A DNA stretch of 64,000 bases from Ceratothoa steindachneri (Eukaryota > Arthropoda > Malacostraca > Isopoda > Cymothoidae): positions 220,539,497 through 220,603,496 of the forward strand of contig OZ018317.1 of the NCBI GenBank assembly GCA_963969495.1, given 5' to 3'. Below are positions 44,654-57,570 of this stretch, piece after piece (positions within the stretch are counted from its first letter, which is position 1; each line of letters begins with the position of its first letter). The position numbers were made by a program, and so were the translations under genes. A model generated the notes under the pieces. The model did not search any database. It saw nothing but the letters and a program-made list of their open reading frames with translations, and had not been told where the DNA came from.

Positions 44654-47390
44654 TTGAGTATATTACGTGCTGAATGTGCAGAAGTAGACAGTAGACTAGT
44701 CGTTCAGCGGGTGATTGAAATTAGATGCAATTTTAAAGAAATAGATCAGCTATCCCACAAAACAAAAAGGTGGAAGATTTATCTCGATATCAGGAAGCAA
44801 CATTTTAATCTGCTTGAAAACTCTAAGAGTTTTAAGTGGGATTATGATGCAGACGGTCAAATACGGTGAAAATACTCAAAATGTTGCGATATAATAATAA
44901 AAACAATTACTAACGAGATCATTGACACAAGAAGAATGGAGACCAGGTCAAGCACAAAAATCCAAGGAAAACCATCAGTAGTTAGCATGACATCATTAAA
45001 GGAGCACCCTGAGGATTTTTTAATTGAGCACAAATTGCTGGACAACAAAAAGAACGCTTTACGGAAACATCTTTAGAGAAATTGCTGCAGATGTCATTCT
45101 GATATCGAAACACGGAGTTAACACGCATAATGAATAAATTAAAGTTGGAATTATGATATGTTAATCACAAAGTGCTTGTAAGAGCGGTACGACGGTGCCA
45201 CTTTTGCGATAAAGAAAGGAATCAAATACAAACAACTTCGGAGCTTGGAAGAGTCCCATATGGCGATAGAGGTGGAGCTTGACTTAGGAGATATGGTTAT
45301 AGCCAGCGGATACTAACCAACAAAGGAAAGACCCTTTTCCCACACAGTCTCTCAGGGGCCTATCTGGCAGAAGAAGCAACAACTTTAATGAGGGTTCTCA
45401 ATCCCAGATGCTAGGAATCCGGCTACAGGACAACGAACGGAATAGGAAGGAACGTTAACACCTTTCTGTACAGAAATATTGTCCAGTGCATTGGCCTTGA
45501 CTTCTTCACCTTCGTCAGTGCAAAAAGTGCCACAAAACCAGACATTTATCTGGCCAATCGTCAAATACTGTTCAATTACTACATGAAACAAATCCTGGTA
45601 CCATGCAGTGACCATAGAGGGGTTCTACTTACAATTAATATGAACCCTATACTGGTCCCAGTGATGAGCAGGAAAAACTCCAATAGAGCAGACTGGGCAC
45701 GATAAGAGGAACCCGTTCGAAATTGTCAGTCTCCGATACTGGATGAGGCAATCCTCAAGGAAATTGACGAGGCACTCAATGACCTACATATCAGATTAAT
45801 CGATACAGAGAGAGAACGTATCCCTAAATCCATTTATATGTCCATCTTGACCTAAAATGGACCGATTCCATGAAGAATTTGTACCGTGAACTAAAGGTAT
45901 TATATAAAATAAACATCATAAGAGCATTAATAGACATAATGCAAAGAGGCAAAGAGATAAAAGAAGAAATGAATCAAATGAGCTTGGAACAGCAATTGAG
46001 AAGATGGGACGATGCGATCAAAAACCTCGATCAAGATGCCTCACTCAACGAATTCTGGGATAAAATAAGAAAACTTAAGACGAAAAAACTAGAAATCGAA
46101 GCCAAAAAGGAGACATGAAATCAAATGAGAAAGACAGAAGAGATATTCCGTGAATATTGAAAAATATATATTCAATATAACATAAGTAAAATGAGGAATA
46201 AAGTATAGAGTTTGAACACAAAGTGATAGACGAGCTATATAAATAGATACATAGGGCGCACCCAGATCATCAGGTGGACTTAGAGAGGAACAGACAGCGT
46301 AATGGAGATGCCGAAACTACTAGGCGTACTGAAAGCCCAGGATAATTAGGGCTAACCACAATTAACTATGAATTGGCACCACCTAGCATCATGGAAGGAA
46401 ATATAAGGATATTTAACGCTTGGCTAAATTCAGGATACATCCTTGATGCTTTCAAGACGGATAAAATTATCTTTATAGCCAAGCAGGAAAAGCCACCGGC
46501 GAGAAAGGAAAGCTACCACCCAATTGCGTGACTGAAATTTGACGGAAAACTTTTCGAAAAATATTAAATAGAAGACTGGTCACTCTCTTAGAAGAGAACT
46601 CACTATACAACGCATACCAATTCGGCTTCAGGCAGAAAATAAGCACGGATATGGCAATCAACGTCATCGAAGAGAAGATTTTCTAAGCAAAGAAGAAAAA
46701 GGAGTTACGTGGACATTGTATGTCAGTATGTATTAAAATCATTTTAAAAAGTGTGGTATAAGGGATGGCAGCATAAGATGATATAGCTGTCACGAAGAGA
46801 AGTGCGTACGTCAGTATATGGACAGTGGGCGTTCCAAAGTTCGACCTAAGAACAGAACTTCCTCAAGGGGCTGCTTGAATCCAACTCTGTACTCGGTGTA
46901 CACCGGAGATGTCCCAGCATCAGGCAACCCTACTCGCCTCAAACTTCAATTAGCGGATGATATAAGACAAATAATTCAGTACCATATGAGTAACGCGTCT
47001 ATGTAAACTCGTATATCTGCTGCAGAAATAAAAAGACTTAACAACTATGAGGCCGAATTGAAAATAAGAACAAAATGGGAAAAATTCGATACGGTCTCGA
47101 TCGGAAAGACCATACTCTCAGATATCATTGGGGGAATAGACGCTATCCCTACGCCACCGGGTGCAATGTACTCTGGAGGAAGATTACTTGAAACGGGTAC
47201 CGGAAGCACGTCTCAGAAAGAATTTTAAAGGTCACTGCGGCAGTCAAACTCTATATACATTCCCAAAGCTCAGAGAGAGAATAAAAGACGATTTACACTG
47301 CTCTGGTAGGTGTCATACTCTTCTACCCCGCATCGAAGCTCTTCTGTACCTCAAAAACATAGGACAAATTACAGACAACACAGAATAAAT
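44654..47390 (+). pseudogene. Jockey-like LINE, decayed ORF1 end and ORF2
   Basis: 44654-44869 ends with NSKSFKWDYDADGQ, parallel to IYKWEYDSEVDPG at the end of ORF1 in the 7.1-8.3 kb copy. The endonuclease follows (DVILISKHGVNTHNE about 45090; AIEVELDLGDMVIASGY about 45255; SDHRGVLLTI about 45605). The linker frame 45870-46118 is open. RT appears at 46440-47000: FKTDKIIFIAKQEKPPARKE, NAYQFGFRQKISTDMAINVI and LADDIRQII, the YADD position. The post-RT part includes NNYEAELKIRTKWEKF. Stops and shifts are common. This is the third copy of the family in the window. Confidence 0.72.
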
Positions 47391-47404
47391 TTGTATACCT
47401 AATT

Positions 47405-48095
47405 ACCACAAAGGTGGTCCTCATATATGGCACAACATGTGATTTCAGAAGTTCTTTATACACTTGAACATTAACTGTGCCCTTCGAGTGGACAAATGAG
47501 TCAGTACCTTCCGAAATTATGCCCCACATCATAACGCTTCCTCCACCAAACTTGACGCTGCTCTTCACGCAGTTCACTGGTTGTCTTTCGCTTGGTCTTC
47601 AACGGAAGAATATCCTGCAATCTGAAGTAAAAAATTGTACTTAGATTCATCTCTGTAGTGTACTTTAGACCATTTATCTATTGTATATAGAACATGCCCA
47701 TTGGCGAAGGATAATCTAGCTTTCTTGTTCTTAGGGCTGATCAATAGATTGACTGCTGGTGTGCGAGATTTTAAAGATCTTTCCGACAGGCGATGTGATA
47801 CTGGCTTTGTGGGGACACTAATGTACATAGCCTTATTTATTTCTCAGGAAATCCTTTCTGATGTCTTGTATCGATCTTTGTTTGAGATATGGACGATGGC
47901 TTGGTTATCTCTCTTTGAGGTTTTCCTAGGCCTACCAGTAGAAATTCCACTGATACATGAGTCTGTGCTATCGATAAGTTATATAAGATTATGTACGACA
48001 CTAAGGAGCGTTCAATCTTCTCACTTCTGGTTCTGATTGAGAGATGATCCTCTTGACGTAGCTTAACAATTAGCTTCTGGATATAGGTAGGTGTA
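47405..48095 (-). pseudogene. Tc1-like transposase, 3'-truncated and decayed
   Basis: Read downward: IQKLIVKLRQEDHLSIRTRS (helix-turn-helix), STGRPRKTSKRDNQAIVHIS (the GRPRK hook), NKAMYISVPTKPVSHRLSER, KARLSFANGHVLYTIDKWSK with the DE of RDESKYN, then KFGGGSVMMWGIISEGTDSF and VYKELLKSHVVPYMRTTF. The domains are in the normal order but in several frames. The third acidic residue and the C-terminus are missing: the relic ends against the LINE relic near 47405. TIRs were not recognised. Confidence 0.75.
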
Positions 48096-48430
48096 GTGGG
48101 TCACCCTGACATTTGTTGCTCGGAACCTGAAAAGGTAATGACTGGAAGTGTTAAGAATTTATGGGAGTATGTTAGTACCCTAAATTAGTTGTTTGCCTCA
48201 AAGATAGAAGTAATAGAATTACGCTGTCCAGATCTTTTTGAGCACCATATTTTTTTTATAGAAAAATGCTCTTTTATACGTAATCTGCAGTTTCATTCAT
48301 CCTAACATATACAACATATAGGCATGCTTAGTTTAAATCTGTAATTTATTTTGCATCATTTACCATTATTTGGTTTGAAGCTACTATAAGTTTAGTGATG
48401 GAGACCTAGGTTTCGAAATCATTATGGTTG

Positions 48431-48433
<3 letters not shown>

Positions 48434-48516
<83 letters not shown>
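48434..48516. repeat. (TA)n tract, left boundary of inverted repeat
   Basis: About 41 TA units, starting 38 bp before the inverted-repeat left arm. Confidence 0.97.
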
Positions 48517-48518
<2 letters not shown>

Positions 48519-48553
48519 TATAGTTGGGTAGCACTCTTTCTTAAATGCAAATT

Positions 48554-49119
48554 TTGTTGAAGACCATTGTGTATTTTGCCTTAATTAATTTCCTTTGGCA
48601 ACTTTCTCTTCTTCCAACTATATTTTTAATTCCATCTTGTAGATGGTGGATCACTTGTCCTGAGGTCATGTCTTTTTAATGAATGTGTTTGGTAAAAACC
48701 AAAGTATATTGCTTACGCTCAACCCAGGCGGAATAAATACCCCTTAAAAATCGTTGGGCCTCTCCCTCTCCCTCCTTGGCCGCTCACTGAGCGCCAAGAA
48801 GGGCAGGGGGAGGGTCGGAAGAGATGTTCTTTGTCCCCCACCTCTCTTCTCATTTCATTTCATCTCTTTCAATCTGTCAGATCCTCACTCCACTCATTAC
48901 ATCGGTAAAGGAGGCCAGAACATATCAAAACGCTCCGACGATTACCGAATTAAATCGAAAGCTTAGCAATTTAGTTTGTTTTTTACCAAACACATTCATT
49001 TAAAAGAGAGATGAATACTGGACAAGTGATTCACCATCTACAAGATGGAATAAGAAAGATAGTGAGAAGAAAAGAAAATTGCCAAAGGGAATTAATTAAG
49101 CGAAATACACAATGGTCTT

Positions 49120-49123
<4 letters not shown>
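48554..49123. repeat. Inverted repeat closed by (TA)n on both sides
   Basis: 48554-48698 is the diverged reverse complement of 48980-49123; both contain the TTGTTGAAGACCATTGTGTA segment at the outer ends. The 281-nt spacer has a GC-rich stem-loop at about 48757-48812 (TTGGCCGCTCA and GAGCGCCAA). The right arm runs directly into (TA)n at 49124. Confidence 0.85.

Positions 49124-49209
<86 letters not shown>
49124..49209. repeat. (TA)n tract, right boundary of inverted repeat
   Basis: About 42 TA units with one G interruption near the middle. Confidence 0.97.
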
Positions 49210-49210
<1 letters not shown>

Positions 49211-49541
49211 TTGTACGTGTTTTTTGAGTTGTAAGATGAAGGAAAGAACTTAAAGGGAGAAATTCGGAAAGAGAAGAAAAAAAGAGCGTGCGGGATTAAG
49301 AGAGAGTTTGCCCAAGCAGCACAAGACGTGAGGCAAACTTGAGATTGTTCTCTACTTCGAATCGTCGTTTCGTGATTCAGTCCATTTAGCTTTGTATTCA
49401 ATTTTAGACTAATTTGCAGTAATATCACAAATCTAAATAAAAAAAAACGCCTCAGCAATTTCCTAATTGTATATAAACAAATAAATTTAAATAAATCAGC
49501 GAAATTCGCATTTTGTCTACTCAAGAGTAGTATTACACAAA

Positions 49542-49748
49542 TCAGCCTACAACACCGAAAAGAGTATCTCTGTCTGGGAGGTCCGTAGGGAAGTAGTGAT
49601 GTTTGGAGAAGTTGTAAATGTGCTGAAAGTGTTTAGCCAGATAATCCCAAAGCAGGAGTGCGCTATCAGCATCTCCATTAGACCTACTAGTAAATACCAT
49701 GGATAGCGACGGATTAAAGTTAGGAACTCTGAAGATTTCGTACTCCAA
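49542..49748 (-). pseudogene. Unidentified ORF fragment
   Basis: A 68-codon frame, MEYEIFRVPNFNPSLSMVFT, then NGDADSALLLWDYLAKHFQH and FPTDLPDRDTLFGV. The composition looks protein-like rather than random, but I do not recognise the family. A second frame overlaps it. Neighbours are repeats only. It could be part of an unrecognised element. Confidence 0.3.
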
Positions 49749-49874
49749 GAGCTCTTTACATTCATTAAAAGTTCCTCATTTGAGTTATTAATTATAAACA
49801 TGTCCGCGGATGGATTTACCAAGAAAGTCTTAAGAAAAATACAAACTACTAAATTGGAAATATAAATATACAAG

Positions 49875-51355
49875 AGTTAACGGCTACGCCACTCCTTACA
49901 TGAGGAGCTTGCTCTTCGCAAGCAGACTTTCGGTCTGTTGCCTACGCTCTATCTGGCTATAGCAACGGGCTTTTGGTCTAAAATTATTAAAAGGTTTCCA
50001 GTAAATATCACATAATAATTTACTTTCGGTTTATTTTTTCAGATCCATGGTCATTTTCTAGGTATGAAGGCATGAAAACACTTTTATTGGAATTATTTTG
50101 ATATAGCGAAAAACAAACACTCAGAGCTCTTTTTTTCCCATTTATTTGCTTTTATATACGAATTTTTAAAAAAAACCCAGCCATTCGTTACTTTTAATAC
50201 ATTTTCTGAACTTTACAATTTGCCATTTTTTTGTTTTAAAAAATTCCAAAACATTCGATAATCATATTTATTGTTTCTGAACTATTAGAAAACACGTTTA
50301 TAAAAGCTTCAAATATACGAGTGAAAAAAATCTTAGAAAGAACTAAACAACTAAACTTAGGTGACTCACAAACTAAAATTCGAATTATTTAAAAAATTGC
50401 ATTTCTAAAATATCGCTGTTCGCGCTCTCAGTACTTTGTTAACGAAGGGGAATTTAATGTGCACGAACGAGGATGGAGACGTACAGTGAGGATGAACAGA
50501 GTGGTGAAAGACACATGATGAGTGTTTTCAGGCCTATTCTTGGAATTCCGTTCAAGTTGTGTGAATCCCATTGATAGTGAACGGTTTTGTCAACCTTTAG
50601 CTGATGAGGTAATATTCTTACACATTTCTTCTCAGTACCGTAGTATTCATGTATGTGGACACATGGAAAAATACCGTTTCTTTCATATAACCAAACACAG
50701 ATATGGCAACAAACGGCCTTCGGTTGTTATTTTGTGTCTTAAGTGTCAGTTTTTCTCATCGTAAAATTATGGTAATGCTACGGACGACGCGCTCGATCGT
50801 TCTTCGAACTTTTGTGTCATAATGTTTCGTCCTCTTTTTCTTTTCACTTGGGCGAAAAATTGAAGAAAAACGAAAAGATGGAAAAAATGGCAAAAGTGAC
50901 GTTATAAAGAAAAAATAAGTAAATCTTTTTTTACTTAGTTAATTTATATTGTTTTTTGAGTTGATTAATTACTATGTATTTGTTAACCGATTTTGTAAAT
51001 ACTTTTTGCAGGTTTGTTTACTTCTTACGTGTATTTTTTCCCTTTGTGACTAGAACTAGTGTATTTTATTTAGTATATAAATACTACAAATGCATAATTA
51101 CGTTGGATGAATGATTCCAAATTTAATGAACTAAATATAATTATTGTTAAATATCATTATGGTAGTCTACCTATTACTGAATCGTGGTTCATATAACAAA
51201 CCGGGACTTTCTATTATCATAACAAATTTCGGGTTATACACTTTTACGCGAGGCTAGTCTTGTAAGAGAATGAAGCGGTCTCTTGTTTTAGGTTAAGAGC
51301 AAATTAAACTATGAGGTGCTAAATCGACAACATAGCGAGTTACTCTGGGTAAAAA
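49875..51355. other. No recognised gene
   Basis: AT-rich intron sequence. A frame at 50522-50764 (+) followed by a GTAATA string could mimic an exon, but it has no family match that I can see. Confidence 0.35.
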
Positions 51356-51359
51356 TCAG

Positions 51360-53680
51360 TTACGAGAATGTTTGCATTACAGTTGTTTTTAATTTTCCGC
51401 AAGTTGATTGGTAAACAATGAGTTTAAACTCGAATTACCATATCTTGAATGCACCTTTGAATAATTATTTCCATCAATTTGTCAAACACCCTAAAAGGGT
51501 AAATAACAACTTTGATTTAGTTTTATGTAACAAAGAAAATTTAATTGATGGGGTTGAAGTTCAGGAAGCTCTTGGGAATTCAGATCACAACTCATTAGTA
51601 TTTGACATTAAATACAATTTTATTATAGAAAAGCGGAAAAGGTTCCTATATATACAAATTAGCAAACTTTCAATCGATAAGAGATGAATTAAAAGAGTGA
51701 GCCTGGCATAGAAACCTTAATGATAAGTTTCGTGGTATGACATTACATTATATCAATACCATATTATATCTATGGAGGGAGGGACCAATAACTTAAAGGC
51801 TAACGGACAAGGGACGGAACGCCACGAGTTTCGACGCGCGGAACACCGAGAAAAGAGTGCAACGAGGTCAGGTAAAATTTGGGCAAGGGCACAGCTCAAG
51901 GTTATTTAAAGAGGCATGTACAAAAATATAATTTTATTTACATAAAATAAGAGAATTAATAGGAAAAATTAAATTGGTGAACGAGGGGGGAATTGCAGAG
52001 TTATGCATCAGACTCTGAAGTTAGAAATTAATGCGTTACAGAAGGAGACTATTTAAATGGGGAGGATTAACTCAAATGGGTTGCTGAAGGGGAAGGGGGC
52101 TGGCTTACGGAGGATTCCGGGTGAGCCGTCAGGGTAAGATTTTAGGGGTGTCTTTTGCAGGCAATAAACGTGAGGGCGAGGGCGCTCGGAGCTTCTGAGC
52201 GGGAAGTTCACGTGATGACGGTTCTCCAAGGATGGGGGGGGGCGGTAACGTCCGGTCCAGGGAAGAGTATTTCGGCCACCCGAAAACGAGGAGGGGACGA
52301 GGAGGGCTTCGACAGGAGTTGATGAGTGGAGTCGGAAAAATCGCTCGGTGGCGATCGTCAAATGGAATTACCACACTGGCTGGGTTAATTCCAGGACACA
52401 AAAGTTCAGCCGTCACTTTCCTTCGTTGGTAGCACCTGACTTGGAACTAGGGGAAACTTCTTGGGTCCGGGCGAGACTCCTCAATTCTGTGTCTCCTACC
52501 TGGAAGATGAGCCCTATATATCCGAGGCTTCCCCCGCAGGGGTGGGGGGAAACAGCGCTACTCTCGAATGGCCTCGAATCTTCACGCCGAGGAAATTCTA
52601 ACCCGCGTAAAGGTGGTCCGTGGTGGACGCGGTTCAAGGCTACCGCTTGTGGATGGGGGGAAGGGCTCACCAATTTAAGCCTAACCAAATTCTAGAATCT
52701 TCTTCAGCGCATGGACGTCAATTCCATGCGAGAAAAGAAATTCCACGTGGAATTCCCCCACAATAAGAAACCTACTTCAGCTTATTGCGCCTTTATTGAC
52801 CGTATTAAAGATGTTCAAATAAGATGTATCCCTCATAAAAATGCTTAAAAAGATGGGATGGACAAACGTTTGATTAACGAATTACTCAAAATTAGGATAA
52901 GAAAGAAAAGGTGACTCTATAAGCGGTTAAAAGGCGACCAGTCATTATGCACACTCGCGACAATAGGATATAACTTGGATTTAAAGTTGGTTAACAGATG
53001 TTAAGCAAAAGGTCCTTTTAAACGGGGTTACATCCGACTAGCTGCCAATCGCAAGTGAAGTTCCTTAAGGCTCCGTTCTGGGACCACTCCTATTTTTAAT
53101 TTCTTAAACACCATAAGTTCTGGAATAAAGCGCCAATTAAATTCATTTGCTGACGATATGAATTGAGGCAGGTAATAAATTATAAATAAGACGGAAATTG
53201 TTTACAAATTGTTTATTTGTGGACGATTTAGGCATGAAGCTTGATAATTCCAAATGCGGGCTTTTACAGTTTGAAAAAAATAATTCTAAATTTAAATACA
53301 ATATCCAAGATACCAAGCTTATAGAAGTAAAAGAACATGTAGATCTAGGAGTTAAAAAACATCATAAATTAAATTTATTCTACTCAGTGCATAGAAGTTA
53401 GAAACAAAGATAAGAGTCGCATCCTTTATCAGGTACTCCACCCCAACACGAAAAACAGACTTTATTAAAACTATACCCGTCGTTAGTCACACTTATGTTG
53501 CTCCCTTCTGATCTCCACAATTAACTAGTGATATTAACATTTTCGAAGTATTGTTGGGTCCTTCTTTTTTTCAGAGTATTATATATTTAATGAATTTAAC
53601 GCGCCAGTCTGATACTACTCTTTAGGAAGGGAAAAAATTCCTCTATTGCCTGAGAGACTCTTTAATTACTGTATCACGAG
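51360..53680 (+). pseudogene. Decayed CR1-like LINE with nested insertion
   Basis: NFPQVDW (about 51395), NNNFDLVLCNKENLIDGVEV and GNSDHNSLVFDI (51510-51615) form the endonuclease C-terminus. The frame continues to about 51770 (RNLNDKFRGMTLHYINTILY) and resumes at about 52770 with YCAFIDRIKDVQIRCIPHK and LINELLKIRIRKKR, the linker before RT. RT shows GSVLGPLLF (about 53070) and NSFADDMN (about 53145), then LDNSKCGLLQFEKNNSKF and KEHVDLGVKK (53230-53360). The intervening roughly 0.9 kb is foreign. Confidence 0.72.
51780..52690. mobile_element. Nested GC-richer insertion in a CR1-like relic, unidentified
   Basis: It splits the LINE between endonuclease and RT linker. It is much richer in GC than its host, has no ORF with motifs, and carries a TATATAG string on the minus strand (about 52515). 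A solo LTR would fit, but I could not define TG...CA ends or a target duplication. Confidence 0.4.
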
Positions 53681-55138
53681 AGTACCACAGCGTTTAATCC
53701 ATTTTTCAGGAAAGAGCTGGTCAACACGTAAGGATCCAGTGAGACACCAAGAATTAACCAAAAATATATATATTTTAAATTTATCAATTAACTCAAAATA
53801 TTTACACTTAATTCTATAAGTTTAATATTGTTCGCAAGATTTGAACAAGGGCCTATTCCTGATGTGAATCCTGATCATAGAAACGTAGGCTCCACGTAAA
53901 TAAACCAATTGCCAGTTAGTTAATTTATTTAGCCCTTTTAGGACAGCATTTAGCTACAATTTACGTTCCTCTAATCTAACTAAAAATATGACGGGAGTCA
54001 CTAAATATTATCTCTCCTTTAGTTAGCATGGGTACAGCATTAAAATCCTACTTAATCAAAACAAATATATATAGTCATTCAGAATTACATGATCTTGAAA
54101 GGAAACAGGGGTTGACGTATGTCGCTATCTTGGATTTTTCACGATTCTTCGCGTTGAAGCTGGCGGATGGAGTTTATCTCGGAGATGGTGAAAAATGGCT
54201 TCAAATCTTCCTATGACTTTATTTATCTGGTTATACGTCTAAAAGACGGCGAAAGGAGTTGTGCTCTCTGGCTCAAGGAGTACTCCTATGGGCAGCTCTT
54301 AAGTTCTTCTATTATCCTCGTCTTCTTCACAGGGTTACAAAACTGGGTTTTGTTATATGAGGTGATCCCGAAAGTAATAACAGGGACTTACTTGGGGTTT
54401 AATACTTCTTTTCTCAAAATTACTGAGATTGCGATTTGAAAGTCACTCGAGCGTGAGCGGGTCTTCTTTTGTCAAATTCCTATTTGGCACTTAGGAATTG
54501 CGATCCAGCCAGACCTCTTGATAAGTCTGCGAAGGATAAATCGGTATGGCACCGATAAGAAATGGAGACGAACTTCAAAGTGTTAGAAGTCGAATTCGGA
54601 ACTGTGCGAGGGACTGATCAGAATGATCTAGTCCTCTATCGTCTCTAACAGAATAATCAATGATCCATTTTTTCTTCCTCACGGGGCTTATTTATAGTTC
54701 AGCGACCACCCCACCTAAGGGGAGCGGGGTAATGCCACTGAGGGGATAGCGAGGAGGGAGGGGGATGCTACTGCGGAGTCCAGGTCTGCTTCTTAATGAG
54801 AGGCACCGACGAGCGTCACATTATTTCTCCTCGGTGTTCTTTTTGATCTGACACCGCTTTGGGGGGCGCTTTAACCGCGGGCCTCCGGACCTCGTAGATA
54901 ATCGGATCTTTTAAGAGCTGCTTAATGGCCTTTTGTGGCTACCTTGGTCCTGCAGCTCGACTCGACTACTAACTCGGCGGGGGAGATCAAAACCTTTCGG
55001 CAGTTTGACTGTTAGTCAGACGACTAACGTTCCCACGCCCCTCATCTTCTGGTACGTTTCTCTCGCTCTCTCCGACGAGGGAGTTTAACATATATGTACG
55101 CTTGGCTCTCTGGGTGTAGTTATGTTATAATTCCTCTA
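53681..55138. other. Unassigned segment, GC-rich at 54.5-55.1 kb
   Basis: 54430-55080 is GC-richer than its surroundings and includes CTATAAATAAGC on the minus strand (about 54695). This recalls the LTR at 33 kb in composition only. I saw no coding motif. Confidence 0.3.
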
Positions 55139-55560
55139 CAAATATGATAGTGCAAGCTCAGCGTCGCTATACGAAAATGATTGGGGAAATGAAACATGTT
55201 TGCTGCGTTGAGAGGCTTAGAGAGCTCAATCTCTTTTCTAGTGAACATAGGAGGAAAAGGGGAACAGAAAAAGAAATATATATTATCGATTAACATACGC
55301 GATACTACATAAAAATCTAGGGGGGGGCATGGTAGCGACGGGATGACACGACAAAAAGATGACTTTGCCTTCAACAACGGCATCGTTCAAGTCTGGACTA
55401 AGTTCCCACAAAAAGTAGTCAGCGCTTCAAACATCGATATTATTTAAAACAAATTTGATAAACTTCTAAACAAAAATTAAATTAAATTAGAGTCCAAGTA
55501 ATGGATAATGTGTCGTGAATAGAATAGCTCTGTGTAGGTACCAATAAATTGCTTGTTTGT
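55139..55560 (+). pseudogene. CR1-like LINE C-terminal remnant
   Basis: AQRRYTKMIGEMKHVCCVER, then LRELNLFSSEHRRKRG, matches the CR1 C-terminal domain (VQRRATKLI-x-ERL-LNLFSLE-RRLRGD pattern). Decayed remains continue to about 55430. It is a 5'-truncated or separated copy. Confidence 0.62.
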
Positions 55561-56412
55561 TTGTGCTTTATATTTTGGTCAAGTTTGTAAAAGCTGAAGT
55601 CAATTTCATTGAATAACCTTTTACTATGCCACTTGACTTAACCTTTTTTGCCCCATGCCCCCTTCCACCATATTCCATCTGCAAGATGATTTGATTAAAG
55701 GTGCATTCCAAATATTATGCAGAAAATCTGTTATTTTTAATCATTTCGCTGATACACATATACTTAGATTATTTTTATAATGAAGTTTTGAAAATATAAT
55801 ATTAGAAAGTTTTGCAACTTTGATTATGTTAGATCAACTAACAAAAAGATGAATGGGATTACCGTTATTATAATTTATATCATTCTTATGAAAATTAAAT
55901 TCAATGAGCAACTGCGATTTTTCCCTCGCCAATTCCCGATAGTTAGAGGAGTGTTCGAAAAGACACAACGAACATCGTTTTCAATTATCAGTTGATTTTC
56001 TTTCATTTGCATTTTGCAACACAGTTAAAAAATTCTGACTCACAAAGATATTTGCAACATAGTTGAAAAAGCCTTACTCGCAAAGTTATGTCGACACAAA
56101 TGGACACAATGCTCGGACAGCTTTCTGCTACTTTAGGTTAGGAATATATCTTGCTCGTAAATCAAATCGGTTGCAAATTGTAAAATTGATCAGTTTCTCG
56201 AACATTGCAACATTTTTTTGTATTGATCTTTCTCTTCCAATTTTTAAACTTACTTACAAAACCATTCAAATAATTAATGAATTTTAGGATGTCATTATTT
56301 ATTCATTGCATCTGAAAATTCATTTTTATTTAGTTAATCAAGAATATAAAGCAAATAGGCAAGACACATGTACTATTCCTCATCATCCAGCGATACAATA
56401 AATTCCATCTTT

Positions 56413-56720
56413 CCCAATTCTACAGAAATTTAAAACCCTTATGTTGTTTTACATTGGTAATAACATTGTAACTATTAGGCCGATTCTAACAAAATTTGAA
56501 ACCATATGTCGTTTTACATTATCTTTCTAATTATGTAATTTCCAAAGTCTTCCCAAGGTTAACCAGGGAATTATTTGGTAATAACATCATAAGTATTCAA
56601 CCGATTCTAACGAAATTTGAAACCCTTATGTTGCTTTACATTCTGTTTCAAATGTTATAATTGCCAAGGTGCTTTCGAGAATAGTCGTGGAATTATTGAA
56701 GGTCATAAGGTCATAAATCA
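56413..56720. repeat. About 121-bp satellite, 2.5 imperfect copies
   Basis: Units begin CCAATTCTAC (56413), CCGATTCTAAC (56480) and CCGATTCTAACG (56601). Each continues AAATTTGAAAC and on to a TTTACATT block. Units 2 and 3 are 121 bp apart; unit 1 lacks the middle part. Confidence 0.75.
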
Positions 56721-57570
56721 GAATAATAGAGCATGCGACTTTGGTCAACAGACCTTGATCTTTTTGAGAGCACCTGATGACGTGAAAGAAACTTTTTGTC
56801 ATTGGCATTGTATTGAGTGAGTATAAACTTTCTGACAATGTTGCTTCAGCATTGTTGGTTTCATACAATGATTTTAGAAATCTTTGGGAGAAATAGCACA
56901 TTAAGATCTTTATTCTGGAATGGTGATGATGTATATGAATTCATATTACATACATAAATCAATCTATTGTTCTTTATTTGCCACGCATGATGGACTCCAA
57001 ATTCTTTTAAAAAAAGAAAAACGCCAAAGGAACTATAAAGTTAATCTTTTGACCGATGGCAAAGTTAAATACATCTATTTATAATTAATTTTAATTTAAT
57101 CTACAACATGAACCGGCTGTAAAAGTAAACGCTGCTTGTGATCCTCACAAAAAAATACATATAAAATTAACAAATATGAGAAGATTTCCACGCTCAAACT
57201 CCCAAATTTGAAATTTGGCTAAACAAGCTAAATCTTTGCTTCGCAATCCGCAGAAGCCCTGCAAAACTTCATATTTTTATTTTTGTTTTTCAAATTTAAT
57301 TGGAGTATTTTGGTAGTTTTAAAATAACTTTATATGCAATTAATTTAAGTAATATTTTATTCTATGAAAGAGATCAGCCCAGATTAGCTGCTAATTATGT
57401 AGTAATGTTATGTATTCGTTTACAAAATGTTTCCACTTTAAATAGCTTCCTACTTTTAAACAAAATTATGTGTGGCAACCTTAAGGCCTGTTATGGGGAA
57501 CAATTTGATTCGGTTTGTGGCCCAATTACCGCCCTTTCCCCTGAAATCTTAAAATTCCCGCCGTCATGTA

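Noticed and set aside
50522..50764. Host exon with donor-like GTAATA
   Set aside because: No acceptor with a pyrimidine tract and no similarity to the cobalamin-binding family.
52053..52695. Overlapping frames on both strands in the nested insertion
   Set aside because: High GC gives long chance frames; no domain or repeat motif is present.
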